Notes: generated from the sequence alone by a model not told the origin. A DNA stretch of 64,000 bases from Breznakibacter sp047600785 (GCA_047600785.1 JASGKH010000002.1:1-64000); one strand, 5' to 3'. Shown: positions 1 through 9,651, counted from the first letter of the stretch. Made by a program: numbers and translations.

Positions 1-1126
1 TAATAGGGAAACACGATAGAATCCGAACAGCACCTGCAAGTTTTTCATCGGTGTATGGGTTGTCGAAGAGGCCTAAGCGGAACTTGATGCGGAGGATGCG
101 TGCCACGGCATCGTCGATCCATTCCATTTTTACCTGCCCTTCGTCGAGCAATGCTTTCAGGTTGTCGATATAGGTACGGCTGGCCATTTCCATGTCCACG
201 CCTGCACGCAGGCCTTTTTGTGCCGCTTCTTTGCTGTCGGCCACATAGCCGTGCTCGATCATTTCGTATATCGATGCCCAGTCGCTCACAACAAAACCGT
301 CAAACCCATAGCTTTCTTTCAGTGTTTTGCGTATGGTGTATTCGTTGCCCGATGCGGGGATGCCGTTTATGTCGTTAAAGGCCGACATAAAGGTGGCTGC
401 GCCTGCTTTCACCCCTTCTTTGAAAGGTGGCAGGTAGACGTTGTGCAGGTAAATCTTGGGGATAATGGTGGTGTTGTAGTCGCGCCCGCCTTCGGCCGCG
501 CCATAGCCCACGTAATGCTTCACACAGGCCGCGATACGGTCGGGACTGCTCATGTCGGGGCCTTGAAAGCCTTGTACCATGGCACGTGCCACCATGGCGT
601 TGAGCAACGGGTCTTCGCCCGCGCTTTCGGCAATACGTCCCCAACGCGGGTCGCGCGACACGTCGACCATGGGGGCAAATGTCCAGCGAATACCCACCGA
701 TGCGGCTTCTTTGGCGGCAATGGCGGCCGACTCGCGTACCAGATCTTCGTTCCACGAAGCGGCCATGCCCAACGGGATGGGAAAGATGGTGCGGAAACCG
801 TGGATCACGTTGCGCCCGATGATCAATGGAATGCCCAGGCGGCTTTCTTCAACGGCTACCTTCTGGAGTTCGTTGACCTGTGCGGCACCGATCACGTTGA
901 GCACCGACCCTATTTCACCTTTCCGGATGGCTTCTTTGAGGGCGTCTTGCGGGCCCCCCGGGGAAACCTGCATCATTTGTCCGATCTTTTCCTCTAACGT
1001 CATCCTGCCCACCAGGGCCTGTACCTTGGTCTCTATCCCGTCGGACGCTTTTGGCGAAGGCGCCTGGCTGCACCCTTGCAACAGGGCAAATGCCAGCGCA
1101 GTGCCCAGCAATGTGTTCTTGATCAT
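1..1126 (-). CDS. GH3 beta-glucosidase lipoprotein, N-terminal part (C-terminus beyond left edge)
   Basis: Retaining exo-beta-glucosidase of glycoside hydrolase family 3, probably anchored in the periplasm or outer membrane by a lipid on Cys19 (LLQGC lipobox). About 375 codons are visible, half of the usual 750-780, so the second catalytic sheet and the fibronectin-like domain lie outside the window. The GH3 TIM-barrel signature reads GRNVIHGFRTIFP, then KHYVGYGAAEGGRDY, and GFVVSDW with the likely nucleophile Asp282. It is the last visible gene of the PUL and follows the GH16 gene after 152 bp. Family knowledge: such enzymes release glucose from oligosaccharides made by the endoglucanase. 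The beta-1,3 preference is inferred from the neighbours only. Confidence 0.9.
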   Translation of the reverse strand, partial: MIKNTLLGTALAFALLQGCSQAPSPKASDGIETKVQALVGRMTLEEKIGQMMQVSPGGPQDALKEAIRKGEIGSVLNVIGAAQVNELQKVAVEESRLGIPLIIGRNVIHGFRTIFPIPLGMAASWNEDLVRESAAIAAKEAASVGIRWTFAPMVDVSRDPRWGRIAESAGEDPLLNAMVARAMVQGFQGPDMSSPDRIAACVKHYVGYGAAEGGRDYNTTIIPKIYLHNVYLPPFKEGVKAGAATFMSAFNDINGIPASGNEYTIRKTLKESYGFDGFVVSDWASIYEMIEHGYVADSKEAAQKGLRAGVDMEMASRTYIDNLKALLDEGQVKMEWIDDAVARILRIKFRLGLFDNPYTDEKLAGAVRILSCFPI

Positions 1127-1218
1127 GGATTGTGGAATTGTGTTATTGATATGCTCTGGTTATTTTAGAAGTTGCCGGACGCAAAGTTGTTTGCTTTTGG
1201 CCTTTTGAGGGGGCCGCC

Positions 1219-1262
1219 AGGCACTTCTTTGCCTTTTGCACTCTCTTGCACTCAGGCGTTTC
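1219..1262. repeat. Dispersed GTGCAAGAG-type intergenic motif, copy 1
   Basis: On the minus strand, just after the GH16 stop, the sequence is rich in GAGTGCAAGAGAGTGCAAAAG-like runs. Related runs occur at 38695-38740, 38852-38886 and 43008-43037, always just after a minus-strand glycoside hydrolase stop codon or before the next start. The rest of the 152-bp gap shows no clear hairpin or promoter. Function unknown. Confidence 0.5.
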
Positions 1263-1278
1263 TAGCGCTCCCGTTTTT

Positions 1279-2388
1279 TTAGTTCTTTTGGAAAACCCTT
1301 ACATAGTCGATTTCATAGGTGGCCGGGAGGGCGGATTCATCCACGCCCTGGGCGCCGCCCCAGTCACCGCCCCATGCAAGGTTCAGCTTCAGGTAGAAGG
1401 CTGCATTGAAAGGCCAGGTGTTCTTGTCTCCCTTTTTGTCGTTCGCAAAATAGAAGAGCTCTTTGCCGTCCACATAGGTTTGGATGAAATCTTCCGTCCA
1501 CTCCAAAGCGTATACGTGGAATTCTGTCTGGGCCGTAGAGATAAGTGTTTCCTTGGTCTTCTGTGTGCCGATGGTGTGGTTGTAGGCCTTGCAGTGGATG
1601 GATGAAGACACATAGTTGGGATTGTATCCCACTTCTTCCATGATGTCTATCTCCCCGCAATCGGGCCATGTACCTTCCTGTTTTGGCATCATCCAGAACG
1701 CCGGCCACGTTCCTTTGCCTTTCGGCAACTTCAGGCGGGCCTCAAAATAGCCGTATTTCCAGCTTGCTATTGTATTGACACGAGCGGATATAACTTCGTT
1801 GCCTGCTTTTTTGGCATGTATCTTCAAGGTTCCGTTTGACACCTCGGCCGTCACGTCGTTGCCTTGTTTCCCTTTCACGTAACGCTGAAGTTCGTTGTTT
1901 ACGTAACCGGGGCCCCATACTTCGTACCACCACAGGCTCTCGTCGGGCATGGAAAGAGATGCATCGGTAAATTCATCCTGCCAAACCAGCTTATAGCCAT
2001 CGGGCACCGGGATATTTGGGTCAACCGGGGTTTCCGGCTTTCCGGCTTGCTTCACGGGGACGGACACACGGGTGCTGCCCGATTTTATGACGACGGTACC
2101 TGTACGTTCCGACGTTGAGGTGTTGGCGGCAATGGTGATTGTTGCATTTCCTGAATAATCGGTCGAGGAAGACGACGGATGTTTTTCACAGGTAATCCAG
2201 GAATCATTGCTGTAGAGCGTCCACTCACGTTCGCTCGTCACGTTAAGAAGCGAAGCAGTGTTCTCATACTCTGCCGAGATCTCAGTGGGAGTGTAAGTGA
2301 TGTCCACCACATTTTCAGGTTCTTCATCGCTGCTGCTGCAACCGATAAACCCAAGCATGAAAAGCAAAGCAGGCAGGAAATTCTTCAT
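1279..2388 (-). CDS. GH16 endo-beta-glucanase (laminarinase type) with BACON domain
   Basis: Surface lipoprotein of 369 residues: lipobox GFIGC with Cys17, a BACON domain at about 27-115 (ending in VPVKQAG), then a GH16 jelly roll at about 130-369. The catalytic motif GEIDIMEEVG gives nucleophile Glu246, Asp248 and acid/base Glu251. The methionine in this motif is the beta-bulge form typical of laminarinases and related endo-beta-1,3-glucanases. The start at 2388 gives a clean signal peptide; an in-frame upstream extension to 2451 lacks one. It presumably cuts beta-1,3-glucan at the cell surface into pieces for the SusC/D pair. Mixed-linkage activity cannot be excluded. A 42-nt hairpin separates it from the binding-protein gene upstream. 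Confidence 0.92.
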   Translation of the reverse strand: MKNFLPALLFMLGFIGCSSSDEEPENVVDITYTPTEISAEYENTASLLNVTSEREWTLYSNDSWITCEKHPSSSSTDYSGNATITIAANTSTSERTGTVVIKSGSTRVSVPVKQAGKPETPVDPNIPVPDGYKLVWQDEFTDASLSMPDESLWWYEVWGPGYVNNELQRYVKGKQGNDVTAEVSNGTLKIHAKKAGNEVISARVNTIASWKYGYFEARLKLPKGKGTWPAFWMMPKQEGTWPDCGEIDIMEEVGYNPNYVSSSIHCKAYNHTIGTQKTKETLISTAQTEFHVYALEWTEDFIQTYVDGKELFYFANDKKGDKNTWPFNAAFYLKLNLAWGGDWGGAQGVDESALPATYEIDYVRVFQKN

Positions 2389-2412
2389 GTCGATCATTGT
2401 TTTGTTAGAAAG

Positions 2413-2454
2413 CATGTGCAGTACACACATAATACTATGTCCATACTGCACATG
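2413..2454 (-). promoter_or_regulatory. Intercistronic stem-loop between binding-protein and GH16 genes
   Basis: Perfect 11-bp arms CATGTGCAGTA (2413-2423) and TACTGCACATG (2444-2454), with an inner 5-bp stem ACATA/TATGT in the loop. No T-run follows in the direction of transcription, so it is not a classic terminator. It may protect the upstream mRNA or set the ratio of binding proteins to enzymes. A comparable hairpin sits at the same place in the second PUL (33122-33156). Confidence 0.7.
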
Positions 2455-2470
2455 TTTGGTTTTGCATGTT

Positions 2471-4810
2471 TTAGTTGTTACAGCCCGATTCTTTCAGGAT
2501 GATCTTGCTGACGGTCACTTCCGTATTTGCGGGATTGCCCCCGAAATCGAAGATGAGGTTTACTTTTTCCATGTCAATGCCCGGCATGGCGACTTTCTCT
2601 AATTCAAAGTCTTCATAAGCCGTCAAGTTGACCCGGTCTTCAAAAAAGAATGTTCCGTCTTCGCCGTTCTTTACCAGTTTCACCGTCACGCCGGTAAGGT
2701 TTTGACTGGAATTGAGGATGCAATGGAAATCGTAGTTTGTGGCCGCATTGGTGGTCATCGTCGTTTTAAAGCCAACTTGCGCCTGCCATCGCTCGGTTGT
2801 CGCCGCCGGCAAAGTAACTGTATAGGAATTGCCGTTGGCAGTAATGGAGGGATCGGTAATCTGGGTCCATCCCGGCGCATAATAGAAGAACTGGGTGTAG
2901 CTCATCGATTTCCAGAAGTTGCAATCCGAATCCGCATTCCATTCCACTTTGCCAGCACCATGCTCCTGCAGGACAATGCCGCTGATGGTCACCTCTGTGT
3001 TTGCAGGGTTGCCTCCAAAATCGAAAATGAGGTTCACTTTGTCCATGTCAATGCCTGGCATATTAACCATTTTGAGAGTGTAGTCTTCATAGGCGTTGAG
3101 GTCAACACGCTCAGTAAAGTAGAATGTGTCGTCATCTCCATCTTTTGCCAGTTTCACGGTAACGCCTTTCACATTCTGGGTCGAGTTCAATATGCAACGG
3201 AAATCGTAAGAGGTAGTGCTGCTGGTGGCCATGGTCGTTTTGAAAAAGACTTGTGCCTGCCATTGCTCTGTGGTTGCGGTAGGCAATGTAACCTTATACT
3301 TGTAATTATCCGTTACCAGTTCGGGATCTGTAACCTGTGTCCATCCCGGAGCATAGTAGAAGGAGTTTGTAAAGGTTGCTTGTCTCCATATGTTGCTTAC
3401 CGCATCCTCCAACCAGGTTACGTCTTCTTCCGGCTCTTCAACAGGGATAACAGTGCCGTCATCGCAGGAGTGCTCTTTCAGTACAATGTTCTTGATCGTC
3501 ACTTCGGTTCCGGCTTCGTTGCCGCCAAAATCGAGCACAAGCTGCACTGCATTGATATCGAGTCCCGGCATGTCGGACATGTAGAACACGTAATCATCGT
3601 AAGCGGTCAGTTTTACTGCTTTTTCAAAGTAATAGTTTCCATTATTGGTGTTGTCCACCAGTTTCACCGTCACGGAATTGTGGTTCTTGCTTGCATTCAG
3701 TATGACAGAAAAATCGTAGTTGGTGGCGGCATTGGTTGCTATATCCGAATCGATCTTCATTTGTGCCTGCCATGTTTCAGCAGTGGCTTCGGGCAGTGTC
3801 ACCTTATAGGTACTGCCACTGAAGGTGTATACGGGATCTGTGGCCAGCACCCATCCCGGAGCATAGTAGAAGGTCGGTGCGGACACCGTCGCGGTTTTCC
3901 ACATGTTGCAATCACTGTCGTACTTAAATCCGGTAAATGTATTGCCGGAACCGGAGCTAAGTGTATAGTGCCATGCTATCTCGCCGTTATCGGACAGCAG
4001 TTCCATTTTTTTGGTATTCATGGAAAGCACTTTATAGCGCGGATTCTCATAGATCTGGTCGTTGGCGATATAGGGGAAGAGTGTTTTGGTCGGAAAAACG
4101 ATGTAAAGATCGTCCCCTTCCACCTCAAATTCGAAATTCGCATTCTGCAGACTGACGGTCGCCATGAAATCTTTGCCGTCGTTCGTATTGAATTCGCTGA
4201 AATAGGATGAGCCCGTGTTGACAAATACCGTTCCGCCGTCGCCGGGATTATAGATATAGTTTTTCTCTTTGTCGAAGGTCAGGACATCATTGTACAGACC
4301 CATGGCGGCTTTTTCGTTCGGAGTTGCCGAATACCATTCCAATCCGTCAGAACCGCTTGGACCGCATCCCAGGTGGCCGGCTTCGTCTTTGGCGATTTTC
4401 CATTCTTTCGAACTGGTACCGGCCATAAAGGTGATGTATTGGTCGAAATTCACAAGTGTGTTGTCCACGTGGAAAGTCTTGGTGAAAGATCCGTCGCTGA
4501 CGCCATTTGCATTGGCAATCTTCACTTCCACGGTATAGTCACCGGCAACGGTATAGATTTTTTTCATTCCGTTGACGGTCGAGTAGTTCTTCCCGTCAAT
4601 GATCCAAACCGGCATGCTCTTTTTGCTTTTCAGATTGAAGGTCACCTGGTTAGTTGTTTGATCGACAACTATCTCGACATCATTCTCGTAAGCCGAAGCG
4701 ATAGGTATGCCAGCTTCGGAAAGCGAAGGAAAATCATCAGGGGAGCAGGCCGTAAAAGCCAGAGCTGACAGCATCAGCAAACCTCCGATATAACTATATA
4801 TTTTTTTCAT
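2471..4810 (-). CDS. Surface glycan-binding lipoprotein with three tandem CBM-like repeats
   Basis: Non-catalytic lipoprotein of 779 residues (TACS lipobox, Cys22). After the signal comes a PKD-like stretch (about 40-115) and a middle domain (about 120-290) containing HLGCGPSGSDGLEWY. Then three homologous repeats follow at about 300-448, 470-617 and 628-776. Each repeat has FYYAPGW (314, 484, 642), a TWQAQ/QWQAQ/RWQAQ segment, LNASKN/LNSTQN/LNSSQN, and an LDFGGN/FDFGGN end, consistent with CBM4-like jelly rolls. Placed 20 bp after susD, it should hold polysaccharide at the surface beside SusD. Repeats 2 and 3 resemble each other more than repeat 1, suggesting a later duplication. The ligand is inferred from the GH16/GH3 context. 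Confidence 0.82.
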   Translation of the reverse strand: MKKIYSYIGGLLMLSALAFTACSPDDFPSLSEAGIPIASAYENDVEIVVDQTTNQVTFNLKSKKSMPVWIIDGKNYSTVNGMKKIYTVAGDYTVEVKIANANGVSDGSFTKTFHVDNTLVNFDQYITFMAGTSSKEWKIAKDEAGHLGCGPSGSDGLEWYSATPNEKAAMGLYNDVLTFDKEKNYIYNPGDGGTVFVNTGSSYFSEFNTNDGKDFMATVSLQNANFEFEVEGDDLYIVFPTKTLFPYIANDQIYENPRYKVLSMNTKKMELLSDNGEIAWHYTLSSGSGNTFTGFKYDSDCNMWKTATVSAPTFYYAPGWVLATDPVYTFSGSTYKVTLPEATAETWQAQMKIDSDIATNAATNYDFSVILNASKNHNSVTVKLVDNTNNGNYYFEKAVKLTAYDDYVFYMSDMPGLDINAVQLVLDFGGNEAGTEVTIKNIVLKEHSCDDGTVIPVEEPEEDVTWLEDAVSNIWRQATFTNSFYYAPGWTQVTDPELVTDNYKYKVTLPTATTEQWQAQVFFKTTMATSSTTSYDFRCILNSTQNVKGVTVKLAKDGDDDTFYFTERVDLNAYEDYTLKMVNMPGIDMDKVNLIFDFGGNPANTEVTISGIVLQEHGAGKVEWNADSDCNFWKSMSYTQFFYYAPGWTQITDPSITANGNSYTVTLPAATTERWQAQVGFKTTMTTNAATNYDFHCILNSSQNLTGVTVKLVKNGEDGTFFFEDRVNLTAYEDFELEKVAMPGIDMEKVNLIFDFGGNPANTEVTVSKIILKESGCNN

Positions 4811-4830
4811 AACCTTTCTCTTCTTACTGA

Positions 4831-6342
4831 TTAATAATTGTTTTGAACCAATGTGCCTTGTGCGGCATCAATTTCACTTTGGGGAATAGGCAGATACTTT
4901 TTGCTGGCCGACCATGCATTTGTACGGTAGCCATACTGATCGGGAACAAGGACTGAACTGGCCTTGTCGGTACGTACCAAGTCCCAGTAGCGTTTACCTT
5001 CGCCCACAAACTCAAGGCGACGTTCTTCGATAATGTTGTCGACCGTGGCCTCTATTTCGTCGGTCAGGCCGGCACGCGAGTGTACCCGGTTCAGGTATTC
5101 CTTGGCATCGCCGGTCCCGGCGCCACGCACGATCAGTTCGGCCGCATTGAGCAGTGTTTCGGCGAAACGGTAGATGCGGAGGTTGTTGTTGTAGTTCAGG
5201 TCGCCATCGGCCACTTGGTCGGCATTGTCGCCGGTGTGGGCGGTGTATTTTTCAAGGAAGAAACCGGTATCCTGATAACGGGCATTATAAGATCCTGCTG
5301 CGGCTGCATTCCAACAGGTCGCACCGCGGCGGTCATCATTATCCGCGTAAAGCTCATAAGTCTCCAAACGAAGCGGACAGAATCCCCAGCCATTGTCATG
5401 GCCATCGACGCCGCCGGTCCATCCGTTGGGACCGATCAAACGGGGAAGTACGGTTCCGCCTGCATACAAAGGACTGTTCCATGAACGGGCCGCGTTATCG
5501 TCTTTGTAGTTTATCTCGAAAATGGATTCGCTGCTCCATTCGCCCGCTTCTTTGAAAATACCGGTATAATCATCAACCAACGAATAGTCACTGCCGATGA
5601 TCTCTTGCATGTATTGCAAAGCTTTGCCGTAGCGGGCCTCGTCTTTCTGGTACATCACAATTTCTGCATAGAGCATGTAAGCCATGGCTTTGGTGACACG
5701 GCCATAATTGGAAGAGGTTTCCTTCATCGGAAGTGCGTCCAGTTCAATGGCACCTTCCAGATCGGTAATGATATTCTGGTAAACCTGGTCTGCCTGTACC
5801 TGTTCGGCCAAATAAGGTGCCGACAAGTTTGTTTCATAGTAAGGGATGTTCCCCCAGAATTTCCAAAGCCAGTTATAATAGAATACACGAAGCACACGAA
5901 CCTGTGCCGTGTATTTGTTCCGGTTTGTCTCGGTTACGTTATCGCCGGCCCATTCCAGATATTTGATCACATCGTTGCAACGTTTTACACCGGAGTAAGC
6001 CACCGTCCATAAACCGGTCATACAGTTGGTGGGTTGTGCTTCATAATTCATCATCAGATGCCAGTACTGGTTGTCGGTTTTATCGGCGCCACCTACCCAG
6101 ATACCATCGGCCATGATGTCGCTCATGATGTTGACGGGATTGTACTGTCCCATTGCCCAGTCGGGCCAGTGGAGCGGATCATAAGCGGCTACCACAGCCT
6201 CCTGGATATGTGCATCGGTGGTAAAGTAGGTGTCGATAAAATCTTGCGTGGGAGATTCTACCTCCAAAAAGGAGTCGGAGCATCCCGTGATCAGCAAAGC
6301 AGATGTCAATAACCCGGCTGCTATATATTTATATTTTTTCAT
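4831..6342 (-). CDS. SusD-like outer-membrane glycan-binding lipoprotein
   Basis: 503-residue SusD/RagB family protein that acts as the lid of the SusC transporter. The lipobox LITGC gives Cys21, followed by the usual SDSFLEVESPTQ start. The TPR-bearing core contains VRVLRVFYYNWLWKFWGNIPYY, and the C-terminus carries the family signatures NNLRIYRFAETLLNAAE, IIEERRLEFVGEGKRYWDLVR and KKYLPIPQSEID. It lies 28 bp after susC and 20 bp before the binding-protein gene, so one operon is likely. Sequence alone does not give the glycan. Confidence 0.96.
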   Translation of the reverse strand: MKKYKYIAAGLLTSALLITGCSDSFLEVESPTQDFIDTYFTTDAHIQEAVVAAYDPLHWPDWAMGQYNPVNIMSDIMADGIWVGGADKTDNQYWHLMMNYEAQPTNCMTGLWTVAYSGVKRCNDVIKYLEWAGDNVTETNRNKYTAQVRVLRVFYYNWLWKFWGNIPYYETNLSAPYLAEQVQADQVYQNIITDLEGAIELDALPMKETSSNYGRVTKAMAYMLYAEIVMYQKDEARYGKALQYMQEIIGSDYSLVDDYTGIFKEAGEWSSESIFEINYKDDNAARSWNSPLYAGGTVLPRLIGPNGWTGGVDGHDNGWGFCPLRLETYELYADNDDRRGATCWNAAAAGSYNARYQDTGFFLEKYTAHTGDNADQVADGDLNYNNNLRIYRFAETLLNAAELIVRGAGTGDAKEYLNRVHSRAGLTDEIEATVDNIIEERRLEFVGEGKRYWDLVRTDKASSVLVPDQYGYRTNAWSASKKYLPIPQSEIDAAQGTLVQNNY

Positions 6343-6370
6343 AATTGCTTGTTTTTTGATTGTTGGGGAA

Positions 6371-9300
6371 TTAGAACGCTACGTTCACGCCTGCAGTCCA
6401 TGTTTTAGACTGTGGGTAAACACCATAGTCGATACCCAAAGAAGTACCTCCTGAAGAAATTTCAGGTTCGAAACCATGATACTTCGTAAACGTAAGCAGG
6501 TTTTCGGCTGCGACATAAAAACGGACCGTCGAAATCAGCGCCTTTTTCGTTAAGCTGCTTGGTAAGGTATAGCCCAACTGTATATTCTTCATACGGAGGT
6601 AACTGCCGTCATAGACATAAAGGTCGGATGACTGCCAGTTGTAGCTATCGCCAAGAACAAAGCGGGGAACGCGGTTGGAAGTTCCTTCGCCCGTCCAGCG
6701 GTTCAGCATCCATGAAGGAAGGTTCGACACCGAGATATCGGTACGGCGGGTAGCATCGAACACACTGTTGCCTGCAGTTCCCTGCCACATCATGCTTAAA
6801 TCGAAATTCTTGTAAGACACGTTCAGGTTCAATCCATAGGCCCAGTCTGGCATACCTTTGCCAATGTCGGTTTTATCATAGTCGTTAATTACACCGTCGG
6901 GGGTGCCGTTGGGGCCACTGATATCTACGTAACGGACATTGCCAGGAACGGGAGAGGTTCCATCCCAATAGGTCGGTGCATCAACCAGTTCTGCCTGATT
7001 CTGATAAACCCCGGCTGTTTTATACCCATAGAAGTACGGGAAAGGTTTTCCGTTCTGTGCACGGCTAATGGTTCCTGTACCTTGGAAAGAGTCAAGGTTC
7101 GCCCATCCGGTTTCGTTACCATATTCTATCAGCTCATTCTGCAAATAACTCAGGTTACCACTGATACGGAAATTCCAACCACTGCCGACACGGAATTTAT
7201 AGCTTGCATCGAACTCGATGCCTCTGTTCTCCATATCACCAACATTACCAAGCGGTTTAGATTCACCCACATAGGAAGGAATGTTCATTTCCATCAACAT
7301 ACCGTTGGTTTTCTTCTTATAGTAATCAGCTGTGAATGTCAGCGCATTACCAAAGAGGCCAAAGTCAATACCGAAGTCAAGCTGTTCCGATTCTTCCCAT
7401 TTCAGGTCAGGATTGGCAAGCCCGCTGGCTTTCACCCCGTTTACCATGTTCTCCCCACTCCCGAAAATATAGTTATTGCCGGTAGAGGTCATCACAGTAT
7501 ATTTGAAGTTGCCGATATTCTCGTTCCCGTTCTTACCCCAAGACAGACGTACTTTTGTTGTTGTCAACCATTGGGGACGATCTTCCATAAACGCCTCGCT
7601 CGTTAAATTCCAACCCAATGAAAAAGAGGGGAATACGGCATAGTGGTTATTCCATCCGAAACGGGAAGAGCCATCGCGGCGTACAGTTGCCTGAAACATA
7701 TATCGTTCGTCATAGTTATAACTTACACGGCCAAATAGAGAGGCCAGTGTTGAATATGGTTGTTTACCTCCGTAAATGTACATATCCCCATCTTCTTGTA
7801 AACCATTGGAATAATCAATGTAAGGTTTAGAACCCTCGGGATCAATCATTCCATTGCGATAGCCTCCCAGATAGTATCCTCTGGTCTGCTTGGCAGACTG
7901 CCCTGCAATAAGTGAAAATGAATGTCTATTGATGGTTTTGTCGTACATCAACACATTTTCAAGTTGCCAGACGGTACCTCTCTCACTGGAAGAGTTGACA
8001 CGTGTTTCTTTTGCATAGTTGTTACCTGAAAGATAGAAGAGTTTTCTGTAGCTGTCACTGCCCCAGAAAGATAGATCAGCCCCATAAGAACTTCTGAACT
8101 TTAAGCCGTCCCATAATTGCAGTTCTGCTGAGAAATTGGTCACAAACTTGTGCGACCATCCTTTTGCCCCGGGCAAAGACAACGAAGCCAATGGATTGAC
8201 CATTTCGTTATAATCGGTACCCGGCACCATGAAGAGTTTGCCGTTGTTGGGGTCGTAAACCGGTGTATAGTCTTCATTGTCTGCATACTTATCGAGCTGT
8301 GCCTGGGCGGCATCTCCTTCGTCATACACGGAAAGGATGGGCGACAATGTCAATGCACTGCCCAGAGGAGATCCCCATGTGGAGTTTACGTCAATACCGG
8401 TACTTTTTACGCGGGCATAAGAAACATTGGACGTGATCTTCGCACTATTCAACCAGTTCCGTTTCGCTGTTTCGTCAAAGAGAGTGTAAGTCGTATTGCT
8501 GCGCAAAGTAAAACGTTCGTAATTGGAACGATTGTAGTTACCGCCAACGATACCTTCCTGGGTGTAGTAGCCTGCCGAAAACAGGTAATTTACTTTTTCG
8601 CTGGCACCGCTCATGCTTAACTGGTGGTTAATTACCGGTGCATCATTGTTAAATACGGCGTTTTGCCAGTCTGTACCTTTTCCATAGGAATAAGGATCAT
8701 TGTACTTGAAAGCCATGCCTGAGTTCATGGCGCCTTCATTCATCATGACGGCATATTCCGAAGCGTTCAATACGTCGCGATGTGTCCATGGACGTTGCCA
8801 GCCGGATGAAAAGTCGTAAGTGACTTTTGTTTTGCCTTCCTTACCGGTTTTGGTCGTCACCAGGATAACGCCGTTGGCGGCACGGGCGCCATATACTGCA
8901 CCCGAAGCAGCATCTTTCAACACTTCGATGGAAGCAATGTCATTCGGGTTCAAATAATCCAAACCACCTTCAATCGGCATACCATCTACGATGTAAAGCG
9001 GATCGGAATTATTGATGGTGCCCACGCCGCGTATCCGGACTCGTGCGGCGGCACCCGGCTGACCTGAAGAGGAAGTGACCATGACGCCAGAGGCCAAACC
9101 TTTCAGCGCGTTATCCATACGCACGGGAGCTGTGGCAGTCAGATCATCAGCTGCAACTCTTGCGATAGATGCGGTCACCACACTTTTCTTCTGAACTCCG
9201 TAACCGATCACAATTACCTCGCTCAAGTCGGTAATGTCTTCTTCAATCACCACATTAACGGTGCTACTGGTTACCTGTACTTCAACGGTTTTGTTGCCGA

Positions 9301-9520
9301 TAAGTGAAAAGACCAAAGTTTTGCCTTGGCCTACTTTAATTGAATACTGGCCGTCAAAATTGGTAACAGTACCATTTGTAGTGCCTTTTTCAACTACGTT
9401 CACCCCGGGAACAGGCGAACCATCGTTTTTTGATGTTACCAAACCGGTAACTGTTATCTCTTGTGCACTTAAAAGAGTAGCCCACAAAAGAAGGAATAAC
9501 AATCCAAAAGTTTTTTTCAT
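6371..9520 (-). CDS. SusC-like TonB-dependent outer-membrane transporter
   Basis: 1049-residue TonB-dependent receptor importing oligosaccharides with its SusD partner. Order: signal peptide ending LLSAQ, carboxypeptidase-D-like regulatory domain (about 22-105; GQYSIKVGQGKTLVFSLIG), TonB-box region EVIVIGYGVQKKS, plug domain with VRIRGVGTINNSDPLYIVDG and AASGAVYGARAANGVILVTTK, then the beta-barrel ending in TAGVNVAF with a terminal Phe. There is no STN domain, so it is not a FecI/FecR-coupled transducer. The start at 9520 (MKKTFG) is chosen over an upstream in-frame ATG because it begins the signal peptide. First gene of the operon, downstream of a promoter-like box at 9562-9569. Confidence 0.97.
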   Translation of the reverse strand: MKKTFGLLFLLLWATLLSAQEITVTGLVTSKNDGSPVPGVNVVEKGTTNGTVTNFDGQYSIKVGQGKTLVFSLIGNKTVEVQVTSSTVNVVIEEDITDLSEVIVIGYGVQKKSVVTASIARVAADDLTATAPVRMDNALKGLASGVMVTSSSGQPGAAARVRIRGVGTINNSDPLYIVDGMPIEGGLDYLNPNDIASIEVLKDAASGAVYGARAANGVILVTTKTGKEGKTKVTYDFSSGWQRPWTHRDVLNASEYAVMMNEGAMNSGMAFKYNDPYSYGKGTDWQNAVFNNDAPVINHQLSMSGASEKVNYLFSAGYYTQEGIVGGNYNRSNYERFTLRSNTTYTLFDETAKRNWLNSAKITSNVSYARVKSTGIDVNSTWGSPLGSALTLSPILSVYDEGDAAQAQLDKYADNEDYTPVYDPNNGKLFMVPGTDYNEMVNPLASLSLPGAKGWSHKFVTNFSAELQLWDGLKFRSSYGADLSFWGSDSYRKLFYLSGNNYAKETRVNSSSERGTVWQLENVLMYDKTINRHSFSLIAGQSAKQTRGYYLGGYRNGMIDPEGSKPYIDYSNGLQEDGDMYIYGGKQPYSTLASLFGRVSYNYDERYMFQATVRRDGSSRFGWNNHYAVFPSFSLGWNLTSEAFMEDRPQWLTTTKVRLSWGKNGNENIGNFKYTVMTSTGNNYIFGSGENMVNGVKASGLANPDLKWEESEQLDFGIDFGLFGNALTFTADYYKKKTNGMLMEMNIPSYVGESKPLGNVGDMENRGIEFDASYKFRVGSGWNFRISGNLSYLQNELIEYGNETGWANLDSFQGTGTISRAQNGKPFPYFYGYKTAGVYQNQAELVDAPTYWDGTSPVPGNVRYVDISGPNGTPDGVINDYDKTDIGKGMPDWAYGLNLNVSYKNFDLSMMWQGTAGNSVFDATRRTDISVSNLPSWMLNRWTGEGTSNRVPRFVLGDSYNWQSSDLYVYDGSYLRMKNIQLGYTLPSSLTKKALISTVRFYVAAENLLTFTKYHGFEPEISSGGTSLGIDYGVYPQSKTWTAGVNVAF

Positions 9521-9561
9521 AATTAAACAGATTTGGAAATTCATGTTCATGTTTGATGCGG

Positions 9562-9569
9562 CAAACATA
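9562..9569 (-). promoter_or_regulatory. Putative -7 promoter box of the first susC operon
   Basis: On the minus strand the bases read TATGTTTG, an exact match to the Bacteroidota -7 consensus TAnnTTTG, 42 bp before the chosen susC start. No TTTG lies 19-21 bp further upstream, as might be expected if an activator is needed. Confidence 0.45.
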
Positions 9570-9571
9570 CC

Positions 9572-9651
9572 CTCATCTGTTAAATTTAGCTAATTAATGG
9601 CTACGTAAAAAACTCATCTTGGTACATTTTATAGCTCATCAAAAACTCATC
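9572..9651 (-). promoter_or_regulatory. Phased GATGAG hexamers upstream of susC, candidate regulator sites
   Basis: CTCATC on the plus strand (GATGAG on the minus strand) occurs at 9572, 9613, 9635 and 9646. The last three are spaced 22 and 11 bp, i.e. on the same helical face, and two lie in AAAAACTCATC. They sit just upstream of the putative -7 box and between susC and the regulator gene. Binding by that regulator is an inference. Confidence 0.4.

Noticed and set aside
2702..4210. 502-codon plus-strand open frame
   Set aside because: Antisense to the three-repeat binding protein; its own apparent repeats only mirror the repeats of that gene.
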